Assembly: GCA_032433595.1 (NCBI GenBank)
Contig: JASWJB010000063.1
Coordinates: 62,001-126,000 of the forward strand
Reading direction: 5' to 3'
Length of the DNA stretch: 64,000 nucleotides
Origin: Conoideocrella luteorostrata
Lineage: Eukaryota > Ascomycota > Sordariomycetes > Hypocreales > Clavicipitaceae
Part shown: one piece after another, positions 22,107 to 33,655 of the stretch
How positions within the stretch are numbered: position 1 is the first letter of the stretch
Layout of the letters: each line of letters opens with the position of its first letter
Translations under genes and position numbers: made by a program
Notes under the pieces: model-generated
Told to the model about the DNA's origin: nothing
The model's database searches: none
The model's input: the letters and a program-made list of their open reading frames with translations, nothing else

Positions 22107-23486
22107 TCATGCCTTATTTTCAGCTGGGATTCCGACGCCACTTTGCACCCCGTTTGGGTTATATTGCTGCCGATACGCTTGGTGCGAATCAAGTTCGCCC
22201 GGTCTTGCAACCTCTTGCGGTGAGGATAACTCATGCCGACTCCAGCTATCAAGTTGGGCTGCATGCGGCGGAGGTTGCTGCCATCCAGGGTGCTGTTGCG
22301 GCTGTGGAGGGTAGGGTTGGTACTGTTGGTGCTGCTGATACATTGGCTGCTGCTGAGGATGAATATTTCCGTATGATTGCATCACTTGCTGGGGCTGTTG
22401 ATCGTGGAGGGCGTGGTGGTGTCCCCCTTCCATCCAATGCTGCACAGTGCTCCAAATGCCGTTCATTCTTCGGTTACCAATGACGAGGAGGAGGACCAAG
22501 ATGACGAATCGGAGCCATGTATTCAAGATTGCGTCCACCGCGTTCCAACTATACGGCGCGAATTGCTTCGGTATAACCCAAGTGGCATCGAAGACGACGA
22601 AAAGAAGAAAGCGGATGGCATCTAGAATCGTGGCGACGAGGTAAATAACCGCTGACTGTATGCATCTGTTAGGGTTGTACATCACAATCCTGTGAAACAT
22701 TACCCACTCACCTGTCTCGCAGGCATCCCGGCATGCTGGCGCACCACATAAGTCGCATAAATGATCTGTCCGAGTGAAATGACAAAGGCAATCACATCGA
22801 CGGCCACCCGCAATGCGTCCGCCGTATTAGACGCGTTCTTAACATTCTCGAAGCCCGAAGATGACATAGCGCCATTATAATATGCTACTAAAGCCGCCAA
22901 AGGAACGGCGAAATTGGCCGTTGATAGCACAAAGATAATCAACGCACCTGTCAGGGCGGCACCGCGAAAAACACTGCGGTTGGACGGTGCCTTCTTCATC
23001 TGCGCATAGCGAAAACCACTCCCGAGTTCGACAAACACGACAACGAACAAGGCCGTGACGATGCGTTCGAACCAGGTGCCAATGATACCGCAATATTGGT
23101 ATACTTCGGTGAGGCCCTTGATGGCAGATGGGGAGTGACCGATACTATCGTAGCGACCATTATCGTATTGCCACGATACGAGTATGGTTGTAGCAACGTC
23201 AGATACGACAATAAGTAAAAGCGAGCTAGGATATGTTGGTCAGGCGTTGATCGCAGCTATACCAGCAGTGCACCGAGGCTCCGTCGCGCAAAGGGGAATG
23301 GGACAATCTTGCTCACACGACGAGAAAAGGATGACAGGCCTTCAACCAGCTAAATGCCGCCCTTGCAGGATCGCCTTTACGCCGCGCCAAACCAATTGTC
23401 AAGAACCAGATGACAATGAGCGGTATAATAATCAACGCCGTCATAGCGGCGTGAGCGATGGACCATGCTTGCGCCGATTGCGCCAT
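22107..23486 (-). CDS. Seven-helix membrane protein, DUF7702 type, with Gln/Pro-rich tail
   Basis: Three exons: 23486-23317, 23225-22712 and 22655-22107. Introns of 91 and 56 bp keep the phase, for 410 residues. Hydrophobic segments appear at about 12-33 (MTALIIIPLIVIWFLTIGLA), 57-70 (SLLLIVVSDVATTILV), around 100 (ERIVTALFVVVFVEL), 125-155 (GALIIFVLSTANFAVPLAAL), about 190 (VAVDVIAFVISLGQIIYATY), 230 (AVIYLVATILDAIRFLLFVV) and 270 (LRFVILVLLLVIG). This layout is typical of fungal DUF7702 proteins, some of which are annotated as GPCR-like without proof. The last 100 residues are cytoplasmic-type and rich in Gln, Pro, His and Tyr (QQPQQVMQSYGN). No ligand or G-protein link can be read from sequence. 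Confidence 0.82.
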
Positions 23487-24591
23487 GCTGGCGGGTGTTG
23501 GTGAGCCGTTGTAAGTGCAGTCCAGTAAGTTGACTTCGATGAAGGGTAGAAAGAATGGAAGCCGTCAAAAGACATAACAAGAAAAGCGAATTGTTAAATT
23601 GGAATGGAATCAAAAAACGAACAGGAAGCACGGCGTAAAGAAGACCTTGGCACGGGACAAGGGGGTAGGAGACTCTTGAACCGGACCAAATCGACCATCA
23701 TCATTAACTGGAGGCATGTGGAGGGCAATTTGAGCGCACTTGAGACAGAGCGGTATCCACAGAGCTGGAAGCTAGATCTCTACGCGTATGGTTAGATTGC
23801 TCTGAAGTAATACGAGCTAAACGGCGCGTAGCTCAAATTAGACTCGAGGGGCCAATGAACAGAAAGGTGTGTGTGATTTTATTCCTTGTACTCCGTACGG
23901 AGTAGTAGTATGTACCAGCGTTATTCCATCCCAGGGGCTTGTTTGGAGTAGTGGAACAGCTGCGGCGTATGTGAACGGGGACGACCACGTTGACGGTGCC
24001 ATCGCCATCAGACGTTGGTGGTTCTATATTCCATATTGAGCTCGAAATCTTGCTCTAGTATGCTTTCATAAGCACCCATGAAAGAGATACCGCAATCTCT
24101 CTCTCTCTCTCTCTTTCTCTCTCTTTCTTTCTTCTTTCTTCCTTTTTCCCTTTTCCCTTTTTTTTCCCCACACATGTGGTGAGGCTTGGCGGGAGAGTTT
24201 GCTCGTCATCTAGCCAGCCTATCTCGCGCTAAGAAAGCTGGGGGGGTTTTAAATAAAGTTGAAAGCCACGTCACTTGCTACGGAGTAACTAGTTACTTGA
24301 CACTATGGCCGGACCTCGGGCACTGCTTACTTACCGACCTAAGAAAAGCAACTATCGAACAGATCCTGGGTATTTCATTGGAGTTATGAATACTCCGTAT
24401 TTGGCGCAGCAAATGCAGTGGCCCTCCGAGTACACCGTGTTAGTTAGTTGCGGCATTGTTAGGATCTTGCGCGCGGCGCGAAGTTTCCCCCAACAGTAGA
24501 GTCCTCCAACCAAGAATAAAAGGAGATAAAAATAGTAGATAGACTCGACATCTAGGAGCCAATTTTTCAATATATAACCTCTGTTTCTATT
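23487..24591. other. Intergenic region with CT-rich microsatellite and one full palindrome
   Basis: This is the upstream side of the membrane-protein gene and the 3' side of the methyltransferase gene. A pyrimidine tract ((CT)n then T/C-rich) runs from about 24091 to 24170. The 16-bp palindrome TACTCCGTACGGAGTA is at 23889-23904, with single half-sites at 24279-24287 and 24391-24399. No gene is seen. Confidence 0.6.
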
Positions 24592-26436
24592 CTAATTCGT
24601 CGTTACTCGCTCATCACCGCCGTCCTCCCTCTTCACCCCCACAACCACCAAATTCCTTGGGCTCTCCGCGTAATCAAAAACCGTCTCTACCCACGCGCTC
24701 TTCACCTCGTCCTGCTCCCTCAGAAACATCCATCTGTCTGTCACAATCAACGATTCCACCACCATGGCACTAAACGCCATCAAACTCCAAATCACACATA
24801 GCTCCTTCTTCCTTGGCAGGAATTCGGCCTCATAAGCATCAATCTCCTCATCTGTGATGTCCTTCATCTTCTCGTTCATCACGTCTGCATATCGCCTGTA
24901 CTCTGTACTGGTGGTGAGTTTCTCAATGCAGCCTCTTATGTAGGCCTTGAGGGAGGAATAACATTGTTTGCGGAGGCCGCCTATCGTGACGGGCTGGGTG
25001 CTCATCTCGAAGGGGCCGGGTGCTGGCGCCGTCTCGTCCACAGCAGTTGTGCTTGACGACGACGCGTCTTCACTCTGACCATGATGAATTATTTTAACGA
25101 CACCACGGTCCAGAAAAATCTTTTGTAGAACCGCCCGGTAAAAGTGTCGTGAGAAGAAGGCTTCGCTATCCAGACGGCCCCAGTTACGAGGTGCTTGGCA
25201 GGCCATCATTCTGGCTGTGATGTTGAGGCGGATCCCGTCGTCTTTGTATGTGCTAAATTGGCGGCTCATAGGGAAACCTTGCGGGTCGAATCTTGAAGAT
25301 TCGCGACCTACGCGGCCATTGAGGGCTTGAAGCGTTGGCCGGAGGTAAGCGTGCTTGTAGCTCGGAGGCCCGAGTTTCTCGGTCATGAGGTTGTAGCAGC
25401 ATCCTACTATTGCAATTGCCCTGATATCCGGGTTGAGGGTCAGAGATCGGATGGCATAGTGGGAGAGGTTGCCACACGAGTGGATGGAAATAGCCATGAG
25501 TTTCAGCTTCCTCTGCTCCTTTGCCTGGGATGAAGAGGATTTGTACCCGCCGTCAATTTTGGCGACGACATCGGATAGGTCGCCGCTGTCTAATCTGCCC
25601 GAGACATATTGCACGTACCCTTTCCCTTCTTGTATCGCAATGTCGGACGTCAATTGCTCGCGGGGTCTGAAGTCGAAGCCTTCGCTTCCCGCGACCTTTT
25701 TCACCGTGTCTACCAGTGCATCCGGATTGTCGTGGGGATTCGGCCCGCCTGCCTCCAGAATCTTATTCCACAGCTTCTTATTTCTCATGACTTTCTCCTT
25801 GATAGCCAGCCCGGAGGTAATGTCCAGGCCCCTCGCGGCCGTGACGTTATTCTCGCGTCCCTCTACAGCGACGACATGCCGGTTATACGGCTCGCTGGCA
25901 AGCGCACGCCCCAAATAGTTTTGACCGCTTCCAAAATCAACATAATGTGTGATTTTCTCTCCGTTGTTCTCCTGATAAATATTCTCTGATAGCCGGTCAA
26001 TGTAGTCGGCAAAGTTTTTCACCTCGTGTATCTTCTTGGGCTTCATGCCAACACGAACGGTTTGCGGCAAAACGGGCAGCACTTCTTTCGAGGGAGTGTA
26101 CTCTCTGCTTAGAGAGAGGTCTCGAATCGATTTGATGTATTTGTATAAGCTGGATGGTAGTTCTGGCAGGCCGTCGAGGTTGAGGTTGCTCAGGTCATCT
26201 CTCATGAATATATTGAGGAGACGCATAATGTCGCATTGTAAGAGGAAGGCGTGCCATTCTAAGGGGAGAACGGTATGGAAGAGTCCTGGCCGGGAGGTGA
26301 AGAAGTCGAGAATGTGGGTGCCTCCACAAAGGATCTGGAATATGTCGGTTGTGTAGACGAAATGAAGGAGGGAGGAGACATATTCGTCCGGCGAGGCGAA
26401 GTCGCCATTGTACGGGAGGGGCTTGGATGGCATCAT
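24592..26436 (-). CDS. METTL25/RRNAD1-like methyltransferase-domain protein
   Basis: Members of this family have a Rossmann methyltransferase fold. Substrates are poorly defined, and human METTL25B was once called RRNAD1. One exon encodes 614 residues. The N-terminal helical part carries DEYVSSLLHFVYTTDIFQIL and LPLEWHAFLL. The SAM-binding motif I is YVDFGSGQNYLGRAL near residue 167, followed by HVVAVEGRENNVTAARGLD. The family blocks HSCGNLSHYAIRSL and IVGCCYNLMTEKLG lie near 310-350, and the C-terminal region has ARMMACQAPRNW and VIWSLMAFSAMVVES. Two Met codons open the frame; either may be used. The family is clear; the RNA or protein target is unknown. Confidence 0.88.
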   Translation of the reverse strand: MMPSKPLPYNGDFASPDEYVSSLLHFVYTTDIFQILCGGTHILDFFTSRPGLFHTVLPLEWHAFLLQCDIMRLLNIFMRDDLSNLNLDGLPELPSSLYKYIKSIRDLSLSREYTPSKEVLPVLPQTVRVGMKPKKIHEVKNFADYIDRLSENIYQENNGEKITHYVDFGSGQNYLGRALASEPYNRHVVAVEGRENNVTAARGLDITSGLAIKEKVMRNKKLWNKILEAGGPNPHDNPDALVDTVKKVAGSEGFDFRPREQLTSDIAIQEGKGYVQYVSGRLDSGDLSDVVAKIDGGYKSSSSQAKEQRKLKLMAISIHSCGNLSHYAIRSLTLNPDIRAIAIVGCCYNLMTEKLGPPSYKHAYLRPTLQALNGRVGRESSRFDPQGFPMSRQFSTYKDDGIRLNITARMMACQAPRNWGRLDSEAFFSRHFYRAVLQKIFLDRGVVKIIHHGQSEDASSSSTTAVDETAPAPGPFEMSTQPVTIGGLRKQCYSSLKAYIRGCIEKLTTSTEYRRYADVMNEKMKDITDEEIDAYEAEFLPRKKELCVIWSLMAFSAMVVESLIVTDRWMFLREQDEVKSAWVETVFDYAESPRNLVVVGVKREDGGDERVTTN

Positions 26437-27757
26437 GATGGCTTGGGGGCTGGACGTAAGCCGACGTGTATTTTATATGCAAGGGTCAAGTCTATGAAGG
26501 GCTATGGGCAGGTTTGCATCATGTGATTGGGAGGAGAATGAAGCATGATGTCCTTTAGATTTGAGATCTGGAATGCTAGACTCGCAGCTTTACGACCATG
26601 ACGAGGTGGTGAATGCGATTGAAGGGTCCTCTCTGCCGTTCAGCTTGCTGTCCGGTTATCAAGAGCGACTTTGATCCTGCAAAGAGCGAAATGATGGGCT
26701 GCCAATCCGAAAAATATCACAGCCTGCAAGTTGAAGTTGGCAGTCGATCATGGTAAAGCGCATAATTTTCATGCCGCATCTTGGATGAGGTGTTTGCCCC
26801 ACTAGGTACCTAACTAGTTAGTTAGTAAGGGAGCTACGTATGTACAGCGACGGCGGCTAGTAAGCTGGGCTCAGATAGAGGCTGTCTGTCACTCCTCTCT
26901 ATGAATAATATTTACTAGGATTGTTTAGACGAAGCCATAGTTAAGATCTCTATCGAGTGTGTACCAGTCTATTTTTCCTTTTTTTTTCCTTTCCTTTTCT
27001 TTTTTTTTTGGTGCGTGTGTGTTTTTGGCTTGAAGCTCTCTGCGCCGAGAATAGATATAACTAATGCGAAGTACCTACAAGGCCAATCCGAATCTAGGGG
27101 AGCGTTATCCTTTTAATGACCATGCTGCACGATATTGAGCTCTTCACGCCTGTACTGCTTCACCACTACGGGGCTTTTATCTCGCCGCGTTTTTTTTTTC
27201 CACCGTCGCAGATACCCAATAATAGCTTGCTACGAGCTACCAAAGATTCAGGTGAGACCAGTTTGTGTTGGCTGTGGGAACGTGGAGTGGGCATCAAGTC
27301 GCTGCCTGTCGTAGCATTCGTGAGCCTAATAGCAGAAGTGCCTTCAAGGATATATTTGTATGTTGTTTACAGGGTGGAGTATGTAACCAAGAATAACTAG
27401 ATCAACTAGGTAATTAATCTCGTAGTCACGCCTCTTGCATAGCAAAGTACCGGGTTGTGGTGCGTGCCAGCCACCGAGACTGCAATCCCAGATGCGACGT
27501 ACAATACCGCAGCTAAGAGTGTAGCAGACTCTCCAAGATGCAACTCCCGAAGTACCTGAGAGTTGCGTCAGTGCTGGACAGTAATGGCCGGTGTAGGTGT
27601 GATCGAGAACCAAACAGCCAGCTCTGCCTCCAAGTTTCGAGTGAAGCTTGCTTTACTCGCGCGTGCATCTATAACCCATACTTGCAGTCACAGCATACGG
27701 CAAATAGATTGCTCCTCGCTCCATCCAGTTTGAGAATCTTGAAGTCCCATTAAATGC
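26437..27757. other. Intergenic region, 1.3 kb, no gene seen
   Basis: This is the upstream side of the methyltransferase gene and the 3' side of the GST gene. T-rich tracts lie at about 26970-27010 and 27190-27200. No frame with coherent content is found. Confidence 0.5.
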
Positions 27758-28746
27758 TTACACCTCCGCCCGTATCACCAACCCCCTATTCACATCGCAG
27801 TCGTACTTTTCGGCATCGATCCCCCTCTGCACCGCCTCCCTCCCTGCCACCCTAGCAATCCACGCAAACAAACACGGAAACCGGGCACGCATGTCCTGTT
27901 CCTCCACCATGCCAGGCACACATAGTGACCGATACGCACTTACATGCGGCCACGTACCCATATCCGCGATGCTGTACTTCCCGCGCCCACGGCCCGCTAG
28001 ATAGTCCCGTTCCGCGCCGCGTCTGCCGCCCAGATGGTTCTCCAGGACAGAATAGATGCGCAGCATTTCTGTTTGGAACCTCTCTGCTGCTTCTGGTACA
28101 TGTTAGCAACTATAGCAGCAACGCGATGGGTTCTGAAACAAAGCAGTTGCTGCACTTACGCGGCACGTCGCCGCTCTTAAAATGCCTTGCGTTTCCCTGC
28201 ACCACAGCCGCGGAATGCCAGAAAAACAACCACTGCAGAGCCTGGCTCTTCTCAAACGGATCCTCAAATCCAAATACCTTGTTTTGGTCGTACCGCTCCT
28301 GCAAGTACACGAGTATGGCGGAGCTCTCCACAACCGAGTACACTTCGTGCTGTGTGCTGTCGACCACTACGGGAATTCTTCCTGCTCATTGCACTCAGCT
28401 AAACAGCATCCAGGAGCGTGGGTATGGTGATCAAATGTCACTGGTGAACGGTATGTACCATTGGGGTTCAGTCTACAAAACCAGTTCTTCTTCTGCTCGT
28501 CCGTTTCCAGATCAATGAGGTGGGTGTGCCAGACCGTGCTGTACACGGAGTGCAATTCCTCGAGGAGTATCTGGACTTTCTTCCCGTTGGGCGTGTTGTC
28601 AGTGAGGAGGTGGAGGCCCTGTGCGTCGGGTGAGTCGGATGAGTCGGATGAATCCAGTGACGTTGGATATGTGCTCGGAAAAGCGGAAAGCTCACTTTAG
28701 TGTTTTTGAGGTCTGCGGGTGTCTCGGGCGAGTATATTACCTCCAT
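27758..28746 (-). CDS. Glutathione S-transferase, Ure2-like
   Basis: Ure2-like glutathione transferases conjugate or reduce electrophiles with glutathione. Four exons: 28746-28696, 28618-28459, 28381-28160 and 28092-27758. Introns of 77, 77 and 67 bp keep the frame, for 255 residues. The thioredoxin-fold N-domain has GLHLLTDNTPNGKKVQILLE near residue 18, HTHLIDLETDEQKKNWF, LNPNGRIPVVVD with the cis-Pro, and VVESSAILVYLQERYD with the Glu-Ser pair that holds glutathione. The helical C-domain has SQALQWLFFWHSAAVVQGNA and the conserved KYSIADMGTWPHV. The gene stands alone; possible roles are stress defence or secondary metabolism. Confidence 0.92.
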
Positions 28747-29689
28747 GGCGGACGTTGGAAGCTGATCTACTTAGTCAGGACAGTTAGAGTGGCTTCATAG
28801 AGAGCAGATTATTGAACGTGCATCGTGTTAGTCGGGTTGCTGGACCCACTGATGCTGACGAACATGACTACGTGGCTGATCATTGAAGAACATGGTCAGC
28901 AGGCCGTGAGTCTCCCAATTCAAGCAATAATCGAGAGTGTTTTATTTACCCACTGGTTCCTAGGTGGTATGCATATATTAGCTGTGGATGACCATCCATG
29001 ACCATCCACGACCATCTAAAATAGGCGCATATATATATATATGTGTGTGTGTATGTATAAGTCTAAGACACTCAACTAACCTAAATATCATAACGTCAGC
29101 CGGCCAGCAAACTACCATACCCTTTTACACATCGTCGATATTTCGTACAGCCGCTCATTTAGCTATGTCCAAACTACCACCAACTCAGAGATATTACCCT
29201 TAACACCAGCCATCGACCCAGCCCTATAAGGCTGTAATACAATGCAGGCGACGGCGGCCCATCGTTCGACACCACATACACAGCCCAATGATTACCCGTC
29301 GCATGGACCATTCGAATCTGGTAATTACATACCATCCCCTCCAGCAACTAACACAAATTATGGGTCGTTGCCCTGTTCTGCTTCAAAAATCACAGTGCTG
29401 TAGCCATCATGCCTGCCTGATGAGAGGCCGCTCGCTACGCCAGGGTGAAAGAACAGTGGTCGCGTCGGACCCGGTAAATCAGGGTTCAGAACTTTCATTG
29501 CTCTTATGAAGTCATTTTCGTCGGGTTTTTTTTTTTTAGAAAAAAAAAAAAATTGTCTCCTCCAGTGTAGTCTTGTTAATACGGTTGCGTAGTGAAGGAT
29601 TAGCTTAAAATATCATGACTTACGATGTTTATCGCTAACGTAGGAGCGTCGCCCCCGAAGAAACATCTATCTTTTCGTCTATTCATCTC
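28747..29689. other. Intergenic region, about 0.9 kb
   Basis: It contains an (AT)n/(GT)n tract at about 29026-29052 and a T13...A13 hairpin-forming stretch at about 29526-29553. No gene is seen. Confidence 0.5.
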
Positions 29690-30645
29690 CTCATCATGAC
29701 ATTTTCTGCGTTGTTCGACGTTCCAACCGTGTCCTCAAAAGCCACTACGCCATACTTAGTCTCCAGCAGCTAGAACACGGTGGAACGAAAGGAGAGGTTC
29801 TGGTCACCGTTTCCGTAAACGACCGCGCCATGGAGCGTTGGCCCGCCCGACCAAACTCATAGTAAAGGATAATATCCGTGCCAAGAGCTTCCTTTGGATT
29901 CGCATCATCCATGCTTCTTGTATTTCCTCGTGTGTAGCGTTGGAGAATGGACCTTCTGCGCACTGGGTACAACAGACACCCAGACTCAATGTCGCATTGT
30001 CGACCACATTGGAAATATCACCCGGCGCGCAACTACGAACCTGCAGCGAATCAAAAGGCATGTGCTGGAGAGACCTTGTGCTGTTCATCCCAAAAGTGCC
30101 TCTTTGCTGCGGGATATGGGTCTTATGGGGCGTCATTGACGGTCCAATAAGTTGCCTGCCTGCCCAGCAACCGGTCAAATCATCCCACGTCCAAGTCTTC
30201 AGAGGCTTACCGAGTCGGGGGTTCTCAAGGACGTGAGACAGAACCGCGTAATAGTACTCCGTCCGTCAAGTTGCAATATTGAAAATCGTAGCGTGGTGGA
30301 GCTGCCAACGGCAAATGCCGCAGCTCCTTTCGCAACGTCTCTCATAGGCGCGGCCGTGTTCTTGGAATAGCTAGTCACACGAGCCCAAGCCATAGACCTG
30401 ACTAGAGAACCCGGCACAGTTGCGTAACCATAGCCTCAGAGTAACGTTGTTTAAAGTTGGTAGCCAATTCCATTTGTCCCAGCTGTGCTTCCTTCCACCA
30501 GCAATCTCGCTTGTACTTTTACCTCCCCTTGGCATAAATGTGCTGGTCGTCAATGACAAAACACGCCAGTCTTCCAGCACGTCGTCAACATAGCGGTCGC
30601 CTCCGACCCAAAAAGAATATGTGTTCTCGAGGCGACTCATCTGTG
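29690..30645 (-). pseudogene. Frameshifted relic of an unidentified protein-coding gene
   Basis: The minus strand shows a chain of protein-like segments that switch frame. 30640-30371 begins MSRLENTYSFWVGGDRYVDD. The next (30417-30199) includes SKNTAAPMRDVAKGAAAFAV. A third (about 30250-29804) includes NPRLGKPLKTWTWDDLTGCW and ends near EEIQEAWMMRIQRKLL. It is followed by short segments in the two other frames (GTDIILYYEFGRAGQ, then VVYGNGDQNLSFRS and, after a stop, GVVAFEDTVGTS). At least two of the frame changes lie within about 70 bases (29830-29900) and cannot be introns. I do not recognise the family. A hydrophobic piece at 31310-31125 (minus, SGILGATIVSLLNVYVW) may be part of the same ancestral gene. 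Confidence 0.5.
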
Positions 30646-31813
30646 GCGTTTATTGCTGCGATGCTCAGGGGCCCCCATACCCAGTCGCTACTAGCAGCGT
30701 AGCAACGGCGGCCATGGCCATGAGGGAGTGATGATGATGTCTGCGCTAGGACCTGTTGGGAGAACGTCTTCAGCGCTTAAGTCTTTGAATAGCGACCAAC
30801 ACGGGACACCAACATCGCCAGTTGAGCGGCCACGGAGGCTCCGCGATTGCGGATGACAGTATCACTGGATCGACGGTAGACAAGACGAAAACCAAGGCCG
30901 CATTTACGGCCCGAAAATGGCACTATGTCCCTGGGCGGCAGGTCACAATGGACCAATAGTTAAATCTCGAGTGAGACAAAGAGTACGGAAATAGATATTA
31001 GACCTACCAAGCTATTGATCATCGACAGTCCAGCTACGGAGTACTCCGTACATCACACCAATTTAGCATTAGCGAGGGTCACGGAGCTTTGGTCTCAGAG
31101 GTAGCCAACGTTGGTTGTGCTTGCTTAGCGCTGCACCGAAAGTGTCCCCTCTCCATCTCCAACATCTTCAACAGTCCTGAGTACATAGTATCGTCGACGT
31201 TTCGGCTCCGCACTCCTCCAGACATACACATTCAGCAGGGAGACAATAGTTGCACCAAGGATGCCGGACAAACCCGCCAGCCCAAGCGGCTGTAGCCCAA
31301 ATGTTCCCATGGAGATTGACTTCTCGGTAAACTTGGGTCATTCCGTCCGTCCAGAAAGGACCTGCCTTAACCCAACTAACCTTGCATCAAAAGCACCTAA
31401 TGCTGATGGCAGGTTTTGATAGCCATTCTTGCACTTTGATGCGGGGAATTGGGAAGAATTGATTCATGTCATGGGGAAGCAAAAGTCATGTTCATTCACG
31501 ACGAAGGAGAACAACCTTTTAAGGCCAGACCCTGAACGGCCATCGTCTGGTTTCCGTGTAGATAATCAATGATGCTACATGATGAAGGTCTCTAGAGCTG
31601 TGTCCCTACGAGTCTTCCATCGAGCCTCGCGCGTAGTTTGCATGCAACCGTCTATATGTTCAAAGATGAGAAAATGTAATATATGTACATTGCACAACCT
31701 AGTTGTGACAAAATAGGCTATTGACCCCAGAGACGTCATGGGGCATATTCAACAAAAAGAAAACATTTTAGTCAGGTGAGATCATGTAGGAAGAAGAGGG
31801 AGTTGAATTGGCG
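30646..31813. other. Intergenic region, 1.2 kb
   Basis: This is the 3' side of the P450 gene. It contains the full palindrome TACGGAGTACTCCGTA at 31035-31050 and a possible fragment of the upstream relic gene at 31310-31125. The AT-rich sequence at 31680-31790 suits P450 3'-end formation. Confidence 0.45.
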
Positions 31814-33655
31814 TTAGTTCAGCTCGAATTCACCTTGGCGCCGTCTAAATTGTATCTTGTGATTTGGGTTAATGCGCTCAGTCAGTCCAAAGGCAAATAA
31901 TTCAGGGCCGCCGTCTGGGGCTAATTGCCAGTCATATTTGAGTAGCAGATGGGACAAGACAACTTTGCTGAGGACGGCAGCAAAGAATCGTCCAGGGCAA
32001 GCCTGGGCTCCGTGTCCGAACGCCAAGTGCTCAGGGCTCGTATTGACGAGGGGGGCTTTAATGGCTTGCTCGGGGTTCGATCGCATGCGCAGAAAGCGAT
32101 ATATATCATATGTATCCGGTGAATCATAGAGATTGGGGTCGCGCATGTGTGGTATATCGACAAACACGCGGTCGCCTTTGTAGATGTTGAGTCCGTTGGC
32201 AAGTTGCATATCTTGCAACGCGGCTCTATGCATGCCAACTACCCACCGACGTAGAGCACATTAGTATTGGTGCAGGAACATTGTCTTGACAAGGTCATTG
32301 GTGCTTACAGATACCGGGGGGCTTAAGACGCAAACATTCCTTGATGGCACTGTCCATAAGCTTGAGGTTGTTCAGAGCACCCGCCTGACAGCCATCTTTT
32401 CGAAGTTCCGTCACCAGTTCCTGCCGAAGCGGCGCGAGAGTCGACTGGTCACTTGCCAAAAATACGATGGTATTGGTCACCAAGGACGCCGTTGTATGCA
32501 CCGCAGCCACAGTGAGGACCATCTGCAAAGCGACAGGGTCGCAACCCAACTCCTCATTCTCCGAATCGATCCAATCCACAATGTCGTTGAAAACAGGTGG
32601 TGCCTCTCCCGCAGCCCGGGCCTTTTCGCGCGCCGCGCGTCGAGCTTCAATCAAAGGCTCAATGAAAGCACGTGCAGCCGTGTAGTCCTGGCGAGCCTGA
32701 TGAACACGCTTGGAAAATCGCCGAACAAAAGGTCGTACAACGGTGGGTGACATATTAATCATAAAGGCCGCAATGACACTATTTCCTGACCAGTTCTTCA
32801 TGACCTTGAGCCAGTGTTCATTGCGACATACTTCATCGCCATCCCAGAACAGACGGGAAATCATGCGCGCAACGACATCCAAGACACTCTGGTGGATTGC
32901 GACTTCTTGCCAATCTGGAATGGAGTTAGAAGAAGAAGATCAAGGACAACGTGGTTTCTGCTTTCTGATTTTGGGCAGCTACTTGAACTTACTCAGGCGA
33001 CCACCAAAATTGTACTCAATAGCAAAGCTAGCCTCGGAGGACATCTTGACCGGGATAGTGTCTTTACGCCGAGTCAGCAATGGATTTGCGAGATGAAAGT
33101 TACTTCATGGAGCTACACACTCAGGGACCTCGTAAGTCGCTTCTTGATCAACTTGTGGACTCTCTTGCATGGGTCACCGATGAGACTATACGGCTCAAGA
33201 CCGGCGGTCTTGCCATCACCATTGAATTCCTACACAGATAGTTAGAAGGGCTGGGGAAGCGGCCGATGGCGGGAGAAACCCACTTCTGCAAAATACGTGG
33301 CAAAACTCAATCTGTCCTCAGTATTGAGGACTTCTGCGTAGGAGGGCGGAAGGACCACAATCTCGCGTGAGTTGGTGAGCAAGCGAAAGGGGTTGCCTTT
33401 GCTTAAACATCTAGCTTTGGCCAGTTCGTCGATGCCATGGAAGAGGAATTGCACTTGCTTGACAAATTTCAATTCGTACCATTTGGGAGGGTTCAAAAGA
33501 GGGCAATCAAGTCTGTGATCCGGCGGCGTTGACCGAAAATATAAGGCCAGCAACGCAAGCACAACAAAGGGCAATAGACGGCTGGGTTGAAACTGCTGCA
33601 GCCAGGTCACTTCAGCTATTGAGTCGACAGACGCAGCAACTGATGGAATCGCCAT
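31814..33655 (-). CDS. Cytochrome P450 monooxygenase, ent-kaurene-oxidase-like fungal group
   Basis: This is a haem-thiolate monooxygenase of the ER membrane. Five exons: 33655-33284, 33229-33121, 33061-32993, 32914-32309 and 32238-31814, all in phase, for 526 residues. An N-terminal anchor is present at about 28-42 (LLPFVVLALLALYF). Landmarks are KRLTRSL in the B-C region, the ExxR motif (ECLRLKPPG) at the end of exon 4, and the haem ligand loop FGHGAQACPGRFFA with its Cys near residue 462. In place of the common AGxDT pattern, the I-helix area reads VLTVAAVHTTASLVTN, as in the group related to gibberellin P450s (CYP68/CYP503-like). The substrate is unknown, and no terpene cyclase or other backbone enzyme is in the window. 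The donor at the end of exon 2 (GTGTGT) is the least typical junction. Confidence 0.9.
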
